DNA of 64,000 nt. Source: Gryllotalpicola daejeonensis. Its GTDB lineage: Bacteria > Actinomycetota > Actinomycetes > Actinomycetales > Microbacteriaceae. This document shows positions 28,359 through 36,090 of this stretch, piece after piece. Position numbers and translations under genes: made by a program. The stretch lies in the NCBI RefSeq assembly GCF_039538145.1, contig NZ_BAABBV010000001.1:682001-746000 (forward strand), written 5' to 3'. Below the pieces are notes generated by a model. It was not told where the DNA came from. It did no database searches and worked only from the letters and a program-made list of their open reading frames with translations. Each line of letters begins with the position of its first letter. Position 1 is the first letter of the stretch.

Positions 28359-28802
28359 TCAGATTTCCGGGATCCGGCCCAATCGTCGCACCATGTGCCA
28401 GTGATTGGTGTCCCCCAACCGCGTGAACTCGATCTTGTCGAGCACGGCCTCGGCGAGAGCCAGGCCTCTGCCGCCTTCGGCGTCCTCCCCGGGCATCCCG
28501 ACGCCCTGCGCAGGCGTGAACGTCTGACCCGTGTCGTCGAGCTCGGCCTCGATGTCGTCGGCATGCACGCGGATCGTGAACTTCCAGCGCACCGCACCCT
28601 CCGGGCGCCCGTACTCGACGACATTGTTCGCGATCTCAATGATGGCCGTCTCGAACAGCATCACGTCCATCGGGTCGAGCTCGGGGTGGTCGCCTGCGGC
28701 TTCGGCAAGAAGCTTGTGCACGGCATCCAACTGCTCCGGCACGGCGAAGCCCTCGAGCGTGTACTCCTTGTCTTCCGGCGCATCACCGGCGTCACCAGTC
28801 AT
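28359..28802 (-). CDS. RsbW-type serine kinase / anti-sigma factor
   Basis: 147 residues with a GHKL ATPase fold (HATPase_c_2). The N box is FETAIIEIANNVVEYG, the G1-like box LDDTGQTF and the G2 box GGRGLALAEAVLD. Such kinases bind a sigma factor or other target and phosphorylate a STAS partner. It follows the STAS gene with an 11-bp overlap and has ribosome site GGAGG. It lies 86 bp upstream of the serine-rich repeat gene on the same strand. No sigma-B gene is in the immediate vicinity, so its target is unknown. Confidence 0.92.
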   Translation of the reverse strand: MTGDAGDAPEDKEYTLEGFAVPEQLDAVHKLLAEAAGDHPELDPMDVMLFETAIIEIANNVVEYGRPEGAVRWKFTIRVHADDIEAELDDTGQTFTPAQGVGMPGEDAEGGRGLALAEAVLDKIEFTRLGDTNHWHMVRRLGRIPEI

Positions 28803-29124
28803 GCCGTGCCTCCTCGACGCTGTCGTACGGCGCGAGAATCCGATCGAGGTTGGTGAGCTTGAGCACCGCGAGCACCTGGGCGCCCGCGGCTGCGATGCGC
28901 AGATCGCCGCCCTTCTGCCTGGCCGCCTTCAGCCCCCCGATCAGCGCGCCCAGCCCCGACGAGTCGATGAAGTCGATCCCGTGCAGGTCAACGACCAGCC
29001 GTGCCTGGCCGCCGGCCACAAGGTCGTCGATGCGCGACTTCAGCGCCGGCGCGGCGACGAGGTTGAACTTGCCCTCGGGCGCAAGCACCACGTAGGTGCC
29101 CTTGTCGACTTCCTCAAAGCTCAT
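28792..29124 (-). CDS. STAS-domain anti-anti-sigma factor (RsbV/SpoIIAA-like)
   Basis: 110 residues, a single STAS domain. The phosphorylatable serine is in DFIDSSGLGALIGGL. Dephosphorylated STAS protein should sequester the adjacent RsbW-type kinase; the SpoIIE phosphatase encoded just upstream would dephosphorylate it. A strong ribosome site (AAGGAGA) precedes the ATG. Start is 24 bp after the phosphatase stop. Confidence 0.94.
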   Translation of the reverse strand: MSFEEVDKGTYVVLAPEGKFNLVAAPALKSRIDDLVAGGQARLVVDLHGIDFIDSSGLGALIGGLKAARQKGGDLRIAAAGAQVLAVLKLTNLDRILAPYDSVEEARHDW

Positions 29125-29148
29125 CGGCGCGTTCTCCTTCTCTCGTAT

Positions 29149-30357
29149 TCAATTCGTGGCGGATGCCTGCTCGGCGGCACCTTGGGCGGGCGCCCGCCTC
29201 ACGACCAGCGCGGTGACGTCATCTGTCGCCTCGTGCGCCATCGCGAACTCGACGATGCGGTCGACGACCTGTCGACAGCTCAGCTCGGGGTCGAGGATGG
29301 CACTCAATCGCGCCTCCGCCTGCTCGAAGGAATCGTCGAGCACGTCGAAGACCCCGTCCGAGACGACGACGAGCAGCTCGTCTTCTGCGAGGTGGTCGGT
29401 CGCCCGCGTCCAGTCGTCCTCGACAGGCATCCCCAGCGGAAGGTAATCCTGCGAGAGCCGCCGATAGCCGCGCTGCGAGGCGATGATCGCCAGGCCGTGC
29501 CCGGCGTCGATGTAGTCGAGCGCCCCCGTCACGGGGTCGAGGCGGCCGACCCACAGCGTCGAGAAGCGGTTGTTCGCCTCGAGGTCGTGGCGAGTGGTCG
29601 TGGAGGTGCGGGCGATTGCGTCGCCGACGTCCGTGTAGCGTGAATGGCCGCGCAGCACCGCGCGCACCTCGGAGGCGATGAGGGATGCCGCGAGCCCCTT
29701 GCCCATGACGTCGCCGAGCACGACCTGAAGGCGCTTGCCGCCGCCTTCCGGGTCGTTGACGACGAACCAGTCGAAGTAGTCGCCACCGGCCTCGCGCGCG
29801 GGCTGAACCCGCCCGGCGATCTCGACGCCGCCGATCTCAGGAGCGGAGGTCGGCAGCATCAGCTGCTGCACCTGGCCGGCGAGATCCATCTCCTCCTGCA
29901 CGGCGAGCTCACGCTCGAGCAGTGCGCCGAGGTCCGCGAGCATCTCACGCTGTTGACGACCGAGCGTGCGCGGCACGAGATCGAGGATGCACAGCGCGCC
30001 GATGTTCTGCCCGCTTTGACCACGCACGGGGATGCCCGCATAGAAGCGCACCCGCGGCGCGCCCGTCACGGCCGGAATGCTCGCGAACCGCTCGTCCTCG
30101 CGCAGATCGCGCACCTCGAGGATTTCGTCGTGCTGCACGGTGACGCGGCACACGGAGTCCTCGACGGGCCCCTCCCCCTTCGGGTAGCCGACGGACGCGA
30201 CGGTGAACTGCTTGTCGTTGCCGATGAGGTTCAGCGCGGCGATCGGCGCGCCGAAGATCGCCTGGGCGAGTCGCACGACGCGGTCATAGCGCTCAGCCGA
30301 GACGCCGCGCGCAACCGCCTCAGCCTCTAGGCGACCGGTGCTGGGGGGCAGCTGCAT
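29149..30357 (-). CDS. GAF-domain SpoIIE/PP2C-type phosphatase
   Basis: 402 residues. An N-terminal GAF domain (about 20-155: AQAIFGAPIAALNLIGNDKQ, VRFYAGIPVRGQSGQNIGALCILD) acts as the sensor. A short coiled linker (REMLADLGALLERELAVQEEM) leads to a SpoIIE domain (about 180-395) with metal ligands in AGGDYFDWF, LGDVMGKGLAAS, DAGHGLAIIA, VSDGVFDV and ATDDVTALVV. It is an RsbU/RsbP-like phosphatase expected to activate the STAS protein. Soluble, no membrane segment. It is 9 bp after the roadblock-like gene. Confidence 0.93.
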   Translation of the reverse strand: MQLPPSTGRLEAEAVARGVSAERYDRVVRLAQAIFGAPIAALNLIGNDKQFTVASVGYPKGEGPVEDSVCRVTVQHDEILEVRDLREDERFASIPAVTGAPRVRFYAGIPVRGQSGQNIGALCILDLVPRTLGRQQREMLADLGALLERELAVQEEMDLAGQVQQLMLPTSAPEIGGVEIAGRVQPAREAGGDYFDWFVVNDPEGGGKRLQVVLGDVMGKGLAASLIASEVRAVLRGHSRYTDVGDAIARTSTTTRHDLEANNRFSTLWVGRLDPVTGALDYIDAGHGLAIIASQRGYRRLSQDYLPLGMPVEDDWTRATDHLAEDELLVVVSDGVFDVLDDSFEQAEARLSAILDPELSCRQVVDRIVEFAMAHEATDDVTALVVRRAPAQGAAEQASATN

Positions 30358-30366
30358 CGTGCGGCC

Positions 30367-30786
30367 TCAGACAGTCAGCTCGTCGAGGATGGGCTCGATG
30401 TCGAGCACCGAGCGCCGCGTGGCCGACCACCCCATGCCCAGCGACGTCTCGCGGTTGGTGATCAGCACGACGACCGCCTCGGGATGATTGGGCAGGATCA
30501 TCATGAAGTGGATGGTGTGCCGAGTGGTCATCTGCATCTCTTCAAGCAGACGCTCGCTCGGAACCCCGCGCTTCGCCGAGATCAGATCTTCGACGTGCCG
30601 CACGGTCTCACCGCGGAACATCTCGACGGCGGCCGCGGCGACGGCATCGAGGTACTCCCGGGTGAAGTACGACACGTGGTGCGCCACCCCGAGCAGTTCG
30701 CCTGAGCGCAGATCTGCGACTGCGCACCCGAGCGCGCCGTCGACCTCTTGAATGACCGACTCCATCACGTCGTCGAGCGTGCTCAC
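30367..30786 (-). CDS. Roadblock/LC7-like protein
   Basis: 139 residues from GTG 30786, which is 7 nt after TACTGT on the minus strand. The pattern LDDVMESVIQEVDGALGCAVADLRSGELLGVA followed by helices (YLDAVAAAAVEMFRG) and a beta hairpin (MMILPNHPEAVVVLITN) resembles a Roadblock/LC7 (longin-like) fold used by bacteria with small GTPases or signalling modules. It heads the partner-switching cluster and might feed a signal to the phosphatase. The family assignment is moderate. Confidence 0.7.
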   Translation of the reverse strand: MSTLDDVMESVIQEVDGALGCAVADLRSGELLGVAHHVSYFTREYLDAVAAAAVEMFRGETVRHVEDLISAKRGVPSERLLEEMQMTTRHTIHFMMILPNHPEAVVVLITNRETSLGMGWSATRRSVLDIEPILDELTV

Positions 30787-30793
30787 GAGCCAC

Positions 30794-30799
30794 ACAGTA
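30794..30799 (-). promoter_or_regulatory. -10 element (TACTGT) for the partner-switching / aSec gene run
   Basis: The hexamer lies 7 nt before the GTG of the roadblock-like gene, with no ribosome site, matching the leaderless pattern seen across the window. It is the most upstream promoter candidate for the continuous minus-strand gene run that ends with gtfB. Confidence 0.45.
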
Positions 30800-30946
30800 G
30801 CACCCGCGGTGTCGCCGGTCAGGGGGCCATGCAACAGTGACCCGGCTTCTTGACACTGGCGCGTTTAACCCGGTTGATCTGCGGCATTTCGCCGCGGCGC
30901 GACCGCCGATCTGGTGGCGCGAAGGCTGCTCTGCCAGCATCCCGCC

Positions 30947-31336
30947 ATGTCCGAGTACGAAGTGGTCGCAGGCGCAGGATCGCTCCGCGTCGCATCCGAC
31001 GGCGTGATCGCGTTCCCACACCGCTGGACCGCCGAGGGTGTCGCCGTCGACGCAGCCTTCAGCGGTGCCCACCTGCTGAATCTCGCCGTCGCCGGCTGCG
31101 TGCTGAACGACGTCTATCGCGAGGCAGGACCGCTCGGCGTCGCGGTGCGCGGCGTGCGCGTGCGGGCGTCGGGCGGATTCGATGCGCAGTGGCGGTCCAC
31201 GGGCATCCGGTATGTCGTTGAACTCGATGCGGATGCCTCACCCGACGCTGTCTCCGCCCTGCTGCAGCGCGTCGACGAGATCGCCGAGATCCCGCAAGCA
31301 GTGCGTGCGGGCGCCGTGGTGCAGCGCGCAGAATGA
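30947..31336 (+). CDS. OsmC-family peroxiredoxin-like protein
   Basis: 129 residues. The motif HLLNLAVAGCVLNDVYREA matches the first redox-Cys region of OsmC/Ohr-type thiol peroxidases, but no second conserved Cys is seen later, so peroxidase chemistry is uncertain. The ATG is 6 nt after CAGCAT. It is divergent from the roadblock gene and 4 bp ahead of a small membrane-protein gene. Confidence 0.8.
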   Translation: MSEYEVVAGAGSLRVASDGVIAFPHRWTAEGVAVDAAFSGAHLLNLAVAGCVLNDVYREAGPLGVAVRGVRVRASGGFDAQWRSTGIRYVVELDADASPDAVSALLQRVDEIAEIPQAVRAGAVVQRAE

Positions 31337-31340
31337 CGAC

Positions 31341-31565
31341 ATGAGCCGCCGTACGAAGCGCAACTTCTCGGAACTATCGACGCCGGCGAAGGCCGGGGTG
31401 GTCGCGCTGGGCGTCGCTCAGGTGGGACTCGCCGTGCTCGCCTTCACCGACCTCGCGGGGCGACCGGCCGACGAGGTCCGCGGCCCGAAGCCCGCCTGGA
31501 TCCCGGTGATCCTCGTCAACTGGTTCGGGCCGGCGGCTTACTTCGTCTTCGGCCGCAAGCGTTGA
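31341..31565 (+). CDS. Small membrane protein with PLDc_N-like domain
   Basis: 74 residues with two hydrophobic helices (AGVVALGVAQVGLAVLAFTDL and the segment around PVILVNWFGPAAYFVFG). The KPAWIPVILVNWFGPAAYFVFGRKR end is characteristic of the phospholipase D N-terminal-like (PLDc_N) family of small membrane proteins. Starts at ATG 31341 just after the OsmC stop; probably co-transcribed. Function unknown. Confidence 0.8.
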   Translation: MSRRTKRNFSELSTPAKAGVVALGVAQVGLAVLAFTDLAGRPADEVRGPKPAWIPVILVNWFGPAAYFVFGRKR

Positions 31566-31569
31566 CGTC

Positions 31570-31624
31570 GAGATGTTCCAAAATGGCGGTTACGGATCCG
31601 CGAACCGCCCTTTTGGAACATCTC
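31570..31624. repeat. Long near-perfect palindrome between PLDc_N gene and tRNA-Arg
   Basis: Two 22-nt arms (31570-31591 and 31603-31624) match at 21 of 22 positions around an 11-nt loop. The arm is GAGATGTTCCAAAATGGCGG plus TT. It can terminate both the plus-strand gene and the minus-strand tRNA. The AT-containing, protein-site-like palindrome is unusual for a simple GC-rich terminator and may be a dispersed repeat. Confidence 0.75.
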
Positions 31625-31633
31625 GGCGAGCGC

Positions 31634-31709
31634 TGGTGCCCCCGGCAGGAGTCGAACCCGCAATCGGCCGAGTAGAAATCGGCTGCCTTATCCATTTGGC
31701 CACGGAGGC
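31634..31709 (-). tRNA. tRNA-Arg (anticodon UCU)
   Basis: 76 nt including an encoded CCA end. The acceptor stem pairs GCCTCCG with CGGGGGC, the anticodon arm GCCGA-TTTCTAC-TCGGC gives UCU, and the T arm has GGTTCGACTCC. It reads AGA, a very rare codon in this GC-rich genome. Confidence 0.95.
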
Positions 31710-31749
31710 TGGCACATTAAGAGTAGCGAACGCCCTCAGAGGAGGCGGG

Positions 31750-32010
31750 TCAGAGCGCCTTCGCCGCGGCGACCAGCACCTGGTTCAGCGTCGGAACGCC
31801 TTCCGCGCGGAACACCTCGGCTCCGCCGGCATCCTTCACGATCACGGTGGGCGTCGTTCTGACGCCTGACGCCTCAGCCTCTGCTTCGAATGCGACGACG
31901 TCCTTCTCGACGACGGCGGCGCCGGGAATCAGCCGCCCCGCTTCTGCAAGCACGGCTCGCGTCGCCATGCACGGCCCGCAGAACGCCGAGGTGAAGAGCG
32001 TGAGTTCCAC
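31750..32010 (-). CDS. Thioredoxin/glutaredoxin-like protein
   Basis: 86 residues with an N-terminal redox motif FTSAFCGPCMATRAVL (CGPC) and cis-Pro segment VRTTPTVIV, followed by the EVFRAEGVPTLNQVL strand-helix. It is a compact thioredoxin-fold protein, cytoplasmic. GTG 32010 was chosen because TAGGCT lies exactly 6 nt upstream on the minus strand; a TTG one codon earlier is the alternative. Divergent from orn. Confidence 0.9.
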   Translation of the reverse strand: MELTLFTSAFCGPCMATRAVLAEAGRLIPGAAVVEKDVVAFEAEAEASGVRTTPTVIVKDAGGAEVFRAEGVPTLNQVLVAAAKAL

Positions 32011-32038
32011 CAACCCAGCCTAAGCAAAGGGTGCGCAA

Positions 32039-32044
32039 TAGGAT
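32039..32044 (+). promoter_or_regulatory. -10 element (TAGGAT) of leaderless orn
   Basis: TAGGAT ends 6 nt before the orn ATG, and no ribosome site fits. The divergent thioredoxin gene has TAGGCT at the mirror position (32017-32022, minus strand). Confidence 0.55.
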
Positions 32045-32050
32045 CGGAGC

Positions 32051-32671
32051 ATGTCTGCTGCCTCGGATCGTCTCGTCTGGATCGACTGCGAGATGACGGG
32101 CCTGGACCCCGACAAGGACGAGCTGGTCGAGATCGCAGTGGTCATCACCGACTCTGAGCTGAAGCCCGTCGCCGAGGGCATCGACATCGTCATCAAGGCG
32201 AGTGACGAGGCGCTTCAGGGCATGAGCGAGTTCGTGACCAACATGCACACGACGAGCGGGCTCATCACAGAGATCCCCACCGGCAAGAGCCTCGCCGAGG
32301 CCGAGTATGAGGTCATGGAGTACGTGCTCGCCCACGTGCCAGACGAGGGCAAGGCACCGCTCGCCGGCAACACGATCGGCACCGACCGCATGTTCATCAC
32401 GAAGTACATGCCGCGTCTCGACTCGCACCTGCACTACCGCTCGATCGATGTCAGCTCGATCAAAGAGCTTTCGCGCCGCTGGTTCCCCCGCGTCTACTAC
32501 CAGGCGCCCGAGAAGGCCGGCGGCCACCGCGCTCTCGCCGACATCCTCGAGTCGATCCGCGAACTCGACTACTACCGCAAGGCGGTTTTCGTCGCTGAGC
32601 CGGGCCCGACCTCAGAGCAGGCGCTCGCCGTCGCCACGTCCGTGGTGAACGAGTGGGCCCCGCGCATGTAA
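32051..32671 (+). CDS. orn: Oligoribonuclease
   Basis: 206 residues. A DEDDh 3'-5' exonuclease that degrades RNA dinucleotides to mononucleotides. The first motif is VWIDCEMTGLDPDKDELVEIAVV (Asp, Glu), the second is around NTIGTDRMFITKYMPRLD, and the third is KAGGHRALADILESI (His, Asp). Length is standard. tRNA-His follows 45 bp downstream, a common actinobacterial arrangement. Confidence 0.96.
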   Translation: MSAASDRLVWIDCEMTGLDPDKDELVEIAVVITDSELKPVAEGIDIVIKASDEALQGMSEFVTNMHTTSGLITEIPTGKSLAEAEYEVMEYVLAHVPDEGKAPLAGNTIGTDRMFITKYMPRLDSHLHYRSIDVSSIKELSRRWFPRVYYQAPEKAGGHRALADILESIRELDYYRKAVFVAEPGPTSEQALAVATSVVNEWAPRM

Positions 32672-32716
32672 TACACTTGACTGGTTGCCCGCTCGCCATC
32701 TGAGCTGGGTCGCATG

Positions 32717-32792
32717 GTGGTCGTAGCTCAGTTGGTAGAGCACCTGGTTGTGGTCCAGGGGGTCGCGGGTTCAAGCCCCGTCGATCACCCCA
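32717..32792 (+). tRNA. tRNA-His (anticodon GUG)
   Basis: 76 nt with encoded CCA. Acceptor GTGGTCG pairs with CGATCAC, and a G at 32716 opposite discriminator C can serve as G-1. The anticodon arm CCTGG-TTGTGGT-CCAGG gives GUG. Confidence 0.95.
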
Positions 32793-32823
32793 ATTCTTCG
32801 CAGTGATTCCGCATGGTCGAGCC

Positions 32824-33471
32824 GTGAATCCCTATCGTGATCGCGTCGACGCGGGCGAGGTTCTCGCCGCGTCGGTGGCCGAGATCGTCCCCGACGGCGC
32901 CGATGCCGTCGTACTCGGACTCCCCCGCGGCGGCGTCCCCGTCGCCGCCGCCGTTGCCCGGGCCCTCGGCGCGCCGCTCGACGTGCTCGTCGTGCGCAAG
33001 CTCGGCGTGCCCGGCTCGCCCGAGGTCGCGATGGGCGCGATCGCCTCAGTGGGCGGCGAGCTCGCGATCGTCGCGAACGATGATCTGCGCGAGCGCGTCG
33101 CAGCATATTCGGGGCCGGATGCCTGGGCCGAGGTCCTCTCACACGAGCGAGTCGAGCTCGAACGACGCGTCACCGAGTACCGCGGCGACCGACCGCCGCT
33201 CGCGCTCGAGGGGCGCACCGTGGTGCTCGTCGACGACGGCATCGCCACTGGCGCCACGATGCGCGCGGCCGCCGCCGCTGCCCGGCAACTTCGCCCGAGC
33301 CGTCTCATCGCCGCCTCGCCGGTGGTGCTCACCGGTGCGCGCGCCGCGGTCGAAGCATCCGTCGACGCCCTGATCTGCCCCTGGTTCCCTGCTGCCTTCC
33401 TCGGGGTCGGTCAGGCATACCGCGATTTCACGCAAACCAGTGACGGCGAGGTGCGCCGCTTGCTCTCTTAG
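32824..33471 (+). CDS. Phosphoribosyltransferase-domain protein
   Basis: 215 residues from GTG 32824 (6 nt after CATGGT). PRTase type I fold: GLPRGGVPVAAAVARALGAP near the N terminus and the PRPP-binding loop TVVLVDDGIATGATMRAA. It belongs to the group of predicted phosphoribosyltransferases, sometimes fused to hydrolases, whose base substrate is unknown. No purine or pyrimidine gene is adjacent. Confidence 0.88.
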   Translation: MNPYRDRVDAGEVLAASVAEIVPDGADAVVLGLPRGGVPVAAAVARALGAPLDVLVVRKLGVPGSPEVAMGAIASVGGELAIVANDDLRERVAAYSGPDAWAEVLSHERVELERRVTEYRGDRPPLALEGRTVVLVDDGIATGATMRAAAAAARQLRPSRLIAASPVVLTGARAAVEASVDALICPWFPAAFLGVGQAYRDFTQTSDGEVRRLLS

Positions 33472-33485
33472 CGTCGAGCGGCGCT

Positions 33486-34856
33486 TCAGCGGTGCCCAGA
33501 CACTAGGTCGGCGAGCCGGGCGAGCGGCGAGGTCGTCGTGCGCCCGGCGTGCTCTGCGCGGTCCGCCGCGCGGTACAGCGCATAGAGCGACTGCACGGCG
33601 ACCCAGCGCAGCGGCTCGGGCTCCCAGGTGCGCACCCGATGGCCGACCCACGGCAGCGTCACGAGTTCGGTGTCGCGCTCGAGCACGAGGTCGGCGAGCG
33701 TACGGCCTGCGAGGTTGGTCGACGCGACGCCCGTGCCGACGTAGCCGCCCGCCCAGCCGAGCCCGGTGCCGCGATCGAGCCCCACCGTGGCCGACCAATC
33801 CCGTGGAACGCCGAGCACCCCCGACCACGCGTGGTCGAGCTGCACGCCACGCAAGACGGGCCAGAACCGCTCGATCAGCGCGCGCAGCTCGGCGACGGTC
33901 GCGGCGGGCGTCTGCCCGTCGGCATCGACGCGCGACCCGAAGCGATACGGGCGCCCTCGGCCGCCGAACGCGATGCGGTCGTCGGCGGTGCGCTGCGCGT
34001 ACATGTAGGCGTGAGCCAGATCGCCGAGCGTCTCACGCCCGTCCCACCCGATTTCCTGCCAGACGGATGCCGGCAGCGGCGCCGTCACCACGAGAGAGGA
34101 GTTCAGCGGCAGCCACTCGCGGTGGAACTTCGGGAAGCCCGCCGTGAAGCCCTCTGTGGCGCGGATGATCACGGGGGCCTTCACGGTGCCGCGTGCTGTC
34201 AGCGCGTGATGCGGCTCGATCGAGACGACGCGGGTGCCTTCGTACAGTTCGACGCCCAGGCGCACCACCGTCTCACGCAACCCGCGCGCGAGCTTCGCAG
34301 GGTGCAGCCGGGCGGTGTGCGGGTGCCAGACCGCGCCGAGGCCGCCGGCGATGTCGATGCGCGCCCGTGCCTCGCCGGCCGACAGCAGCTCGACGCCGCT
34401 CTCGGCCCATTTCTGCTCGGCCGCGGCGAACGCCGTGAGCCGCTCGAGCTGCGCCCGGTCGGTCGCGACCGTGAACTCGCCGCCCTTGTGGATGTCAGCG
34501 TCGATGCCCTCGGCCGCGGCGACCGCGATCACTTCGTCGACGGTCTCGTTGGCGAGCTGCTGGAAGCGCGCGACGACGGACCGCCCGTGCGAGGCGAGGT
34601 ACTGCTCGCGCCCGCCCGTGATCGAGTTCGCGAGCCAGCCTCCATTGCGGCCTGAGGCGCCGTAGCCGGCGAAGCGCTGCTCGAGCACGACCACCCGCAG
34701 CGAAGGCTGCGCGCGCTTCAGGTAATAGGCGGTCCACAACCCCGTGTATCCGGCGCCGACGATGCAGACATCCGCCTCACGCGATCCGTCGAGCGGCGGC
34801 AGCGGCGTCGCCCGGCCGAGCTGCGACCACCAGAAGGACACCTCGCCGTTCTTCAC
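33486..34856 (-). CDS. DAO-family FAD oxidoreductase (PuuB-like)
   Basis: 456 residues. The FAD-binding motif ADVCIVGAGYTGLWTAYYL with downstream FAGYGASGRNGGWLANSI matches glycine-oxidase/gamma-glutamylputrescine oxidase-type amine oxidoreductases, which oxidise a C-N bond and reduce O2. The C-terminal motif WAGGYVGTGVASTNLAGRTL completes the FAD site. GTG 34856 lies 7 nt after TACCGT (minus). Substrate unknown; no putrescine genes nearby. Confidence 0.9.
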   Translation of the reverse strand: MKNGEVSFWWSQLGRATPLPPLDGSREADVCIVGAGYTGLWTAYYLKRAQPSLRVVVLEQRFAGYGASGRNGGWLANSITGGREQYLASHGRSVVARFQQLANETVDEVIAVAAAEGIDADIHKGGEFTVATDRAQLERLTAFAAAEQKWAESGVELLSAGEARARIDIAGGLGAVWHPHTARLHPAKLARGLRETVVRLGVELYEGTRVVSIEPHHALTARGTVKAPVIIRATEGFTAGFPKFHREWLPLNSSLVVTAPLPASVWQEIGWDGRETLGDLAHAYMYAQRTADDRIAFGGRGRPYRFGSRVDADGQTPAATVAELRALIERFWPVLRGVQLDHAWSGVLGVPRDWSATVGLDRGTGLGWAGGYVGTGVASTNLAGRTLADLVLERDTELVTLPWVGHRVRTWEPEPLRWVAVQSLYALYRAADRAEHAGRTTTSPLARLADLVSGHR

Positions 34857-34863
34857 GCGGCCA

Positions 34864-34873
34864 ACGGTATCGT
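34864..34873. promoter_or_regulatory. Overlapping divergent -10 elements
   Basis: TACCGT (minus, 34864-34869) serves the oxidase gene with 7-nt spacing and TATCGT (plus, 34868-34873) serves the metallopeptidase gene with 6-nt spacing. The two hexamers share two bases, so initiation in the two directions should be mutually exclusive. Confidence 0.5.
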
Positions 34874-34879
34874 GAGGCC

Positions 34880-35230
34880 GTGCTTGAGCTCGGCCATGAC
34901 GACTTCGAGAAACTCGTGGTCGCCGAGCTCGACGTACTGCCTGACGACATGGTCGACGGGCTCGAGAACGTCGTGTTCCTCGTCGAGGACCGGCCGGAGG
35001 ACGGCTCGCTCGACCTCTTCGGTCTGTACGACGGCGTCGACGTCACGGCCCGCGACCGCTACGGCTTCGGCGAGCTTCCCGACCGCATCATCGTCTACCG
35101 GGAACCGCACCTCGCCGCGTGCGACAGCATCGCCGAGCTGCGCGACGAACTGCATGTCACACTCGTGCACGAGATCGCGCACTACTACGGCATCGACGAC
35201 ACCGAGCTGCACCGCCTCGGCTGGGCCTAG
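34880..35230 (+). CDS. Minimal metallopeptidase-like protein (zincin)
   Basis: 116 residues. The C-terminal HEIAHYYGIDD is an HExxHxxGxxD zincin motif, typical of the compact actinobacterial 'metallopeptidase family' proteins (PF06262 type). The rest is an alpha/beta scaffold (FEKLVVAELDVLPDDMVDGLENVVFLVED). Substrate and role are unknown. Starts at GTG 34880. Confidence 0.92.
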   Translation: MLELGHDDFEKLVVAELDVLPDDMVDGLENVVFLVEDRPEDGSLDLFGLYDGVDVTARDRYGFGELPDRIIVYREPHLAACDSIAELRDELHVTLVHEIAHYYGIDDTELHRLGWA

Positions 35231-35239
35231 TCAGCCCGA

Positions 35240-35503
35240 CTAGATGTTCGTGTCCTGGTCGTCGACTTCGATCGAGTCGCTGTCGGCCGGGTCCCAGCGG
35301 TAGCTCACGAACAGGTTCTCGCCGACCTTCCTCGAGTCGCGCGCGACGTAGTGCAGCTGCGACGGCAGGCCCTCGACGGCGACGAACGCGTCGACCTCTT
35401 TCTCGTACTCCCCGTCGATGTACGGTCGGTGCTGGGTCTGTCCCTGAAGGGGGCCGTCGAGGAACTCGAGGATGTATTCCTTCGCGGTCTCTGCGGTGCT
35501 CAT
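35240..35503 (-). CDS. Small conserved acidic protein, function unknown
   Basis: 87 residues, acidic, with alternating beta-like segments (KEYILEFLDGPLQGQTQHRPY and LHYVARDSRKVGENLFVSYRWD). No signal peptide. ATG 35503 is 6 nt after TAGATT (minus). Convergent with the metallopeptidase gene. No domain recognised. Confidence 0.75.
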   Translation of the reverse strand: MSTAETAKEYILEFLDGPLQGQTQHRPYIDGEYEKEVDAFVAVEGLPSQLHYVARDSRKVGENLFVSYRWDPADSDSIEVDDQDTNI

Positions 35504-35523
35504 GCCGTGAATCTAGACCCTGC

Positions 35524-36090
35524 TCACGAAACCGGGCTAGGGGCTCGCGTGCCGTCGAGAATCAGGTCAGCGAGCGCGAGCGGATGCTGCGTGCGCACGA
35601 ACTCGGTGAACTGCGCGTCCCACATCTCCCAGTGCGCGTCGAACGCGCCGCGATCGCGCGCGAGCGCCCGCCGCTTGCGCACCGCGTCGTCTGCGCCGAG
35701 CCAGATCCTGAGATCGGCGTGGCGAGCGGATGCCTGGCTGAGCGCCCCGCAGCCCTCGACCACGAGCGGCCGATCGCCGTGCACCTCGTGCCACTCGCCG
35801 GGGTGCCCGGCGGCCCAGTTCCACTCGCGCCAGCGGCCGACACCGCTCTCGCGCAGCGGCCCGACGAGCTCAGCGGCGACGGCGTGACTGCCGACCGCGA
35901 GGCCGCCCCACCCCGGGTAGAGATCATCGAGGCGCACGAGCCGGGGCGCTGCGGCTGTCGGCCACGCCGCGAGCAGCGCGTCGGCGAGTGTCGATTTGCC
36001 GGAGCCGCTCGGCCCGTCGATCAGCACGATCGGATTCGTCACCTCGAGCGCCGCGACGGCGGCGACGACCTTCTGCACCGGCGCGGTCAT
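35524..36090 (-). CDS. P-loop kinase-like ATPase (uridine kinase-like)
   Basis: 188 residues. Walker A is IDGPSGSGKSTLADALLAAW; RLDDLYPGW resembles the substrate Asp region of uridine/pantothenate kinases, and RPLVVEGCGAL the second strand. It follows the EcfT gene with a 4-bp ATGA overlap, so it is the last gene of the TPP-riboswitch operon. A role in salvage of the imported thiamine-related compound is an inference from position only. Confidence 0.8.
   Translation of the reverse strand: MTAPVQKVVAAVAALEVTNPIVLIDGPSGSGKSTLADALLAAWPTAAAPRLVRLDDLYPGWGGLAVGSHAVAAELVGPLRESGVGRWREWNWAAGHPGEWHEVHGDRPLVVEGCGALSQASARHADLRIWLGADDAVRKRRALARDRGAFDAHWEMWDAQFTEFVRTQHPLALADLILDGTRAPSPVS

Noticed and set aside
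31570..31709. tRNA-associated integration site for a genomic island
   Set aside because: No integrase, direct repeat of the tRNA 3' end or composition change is visible on either side.
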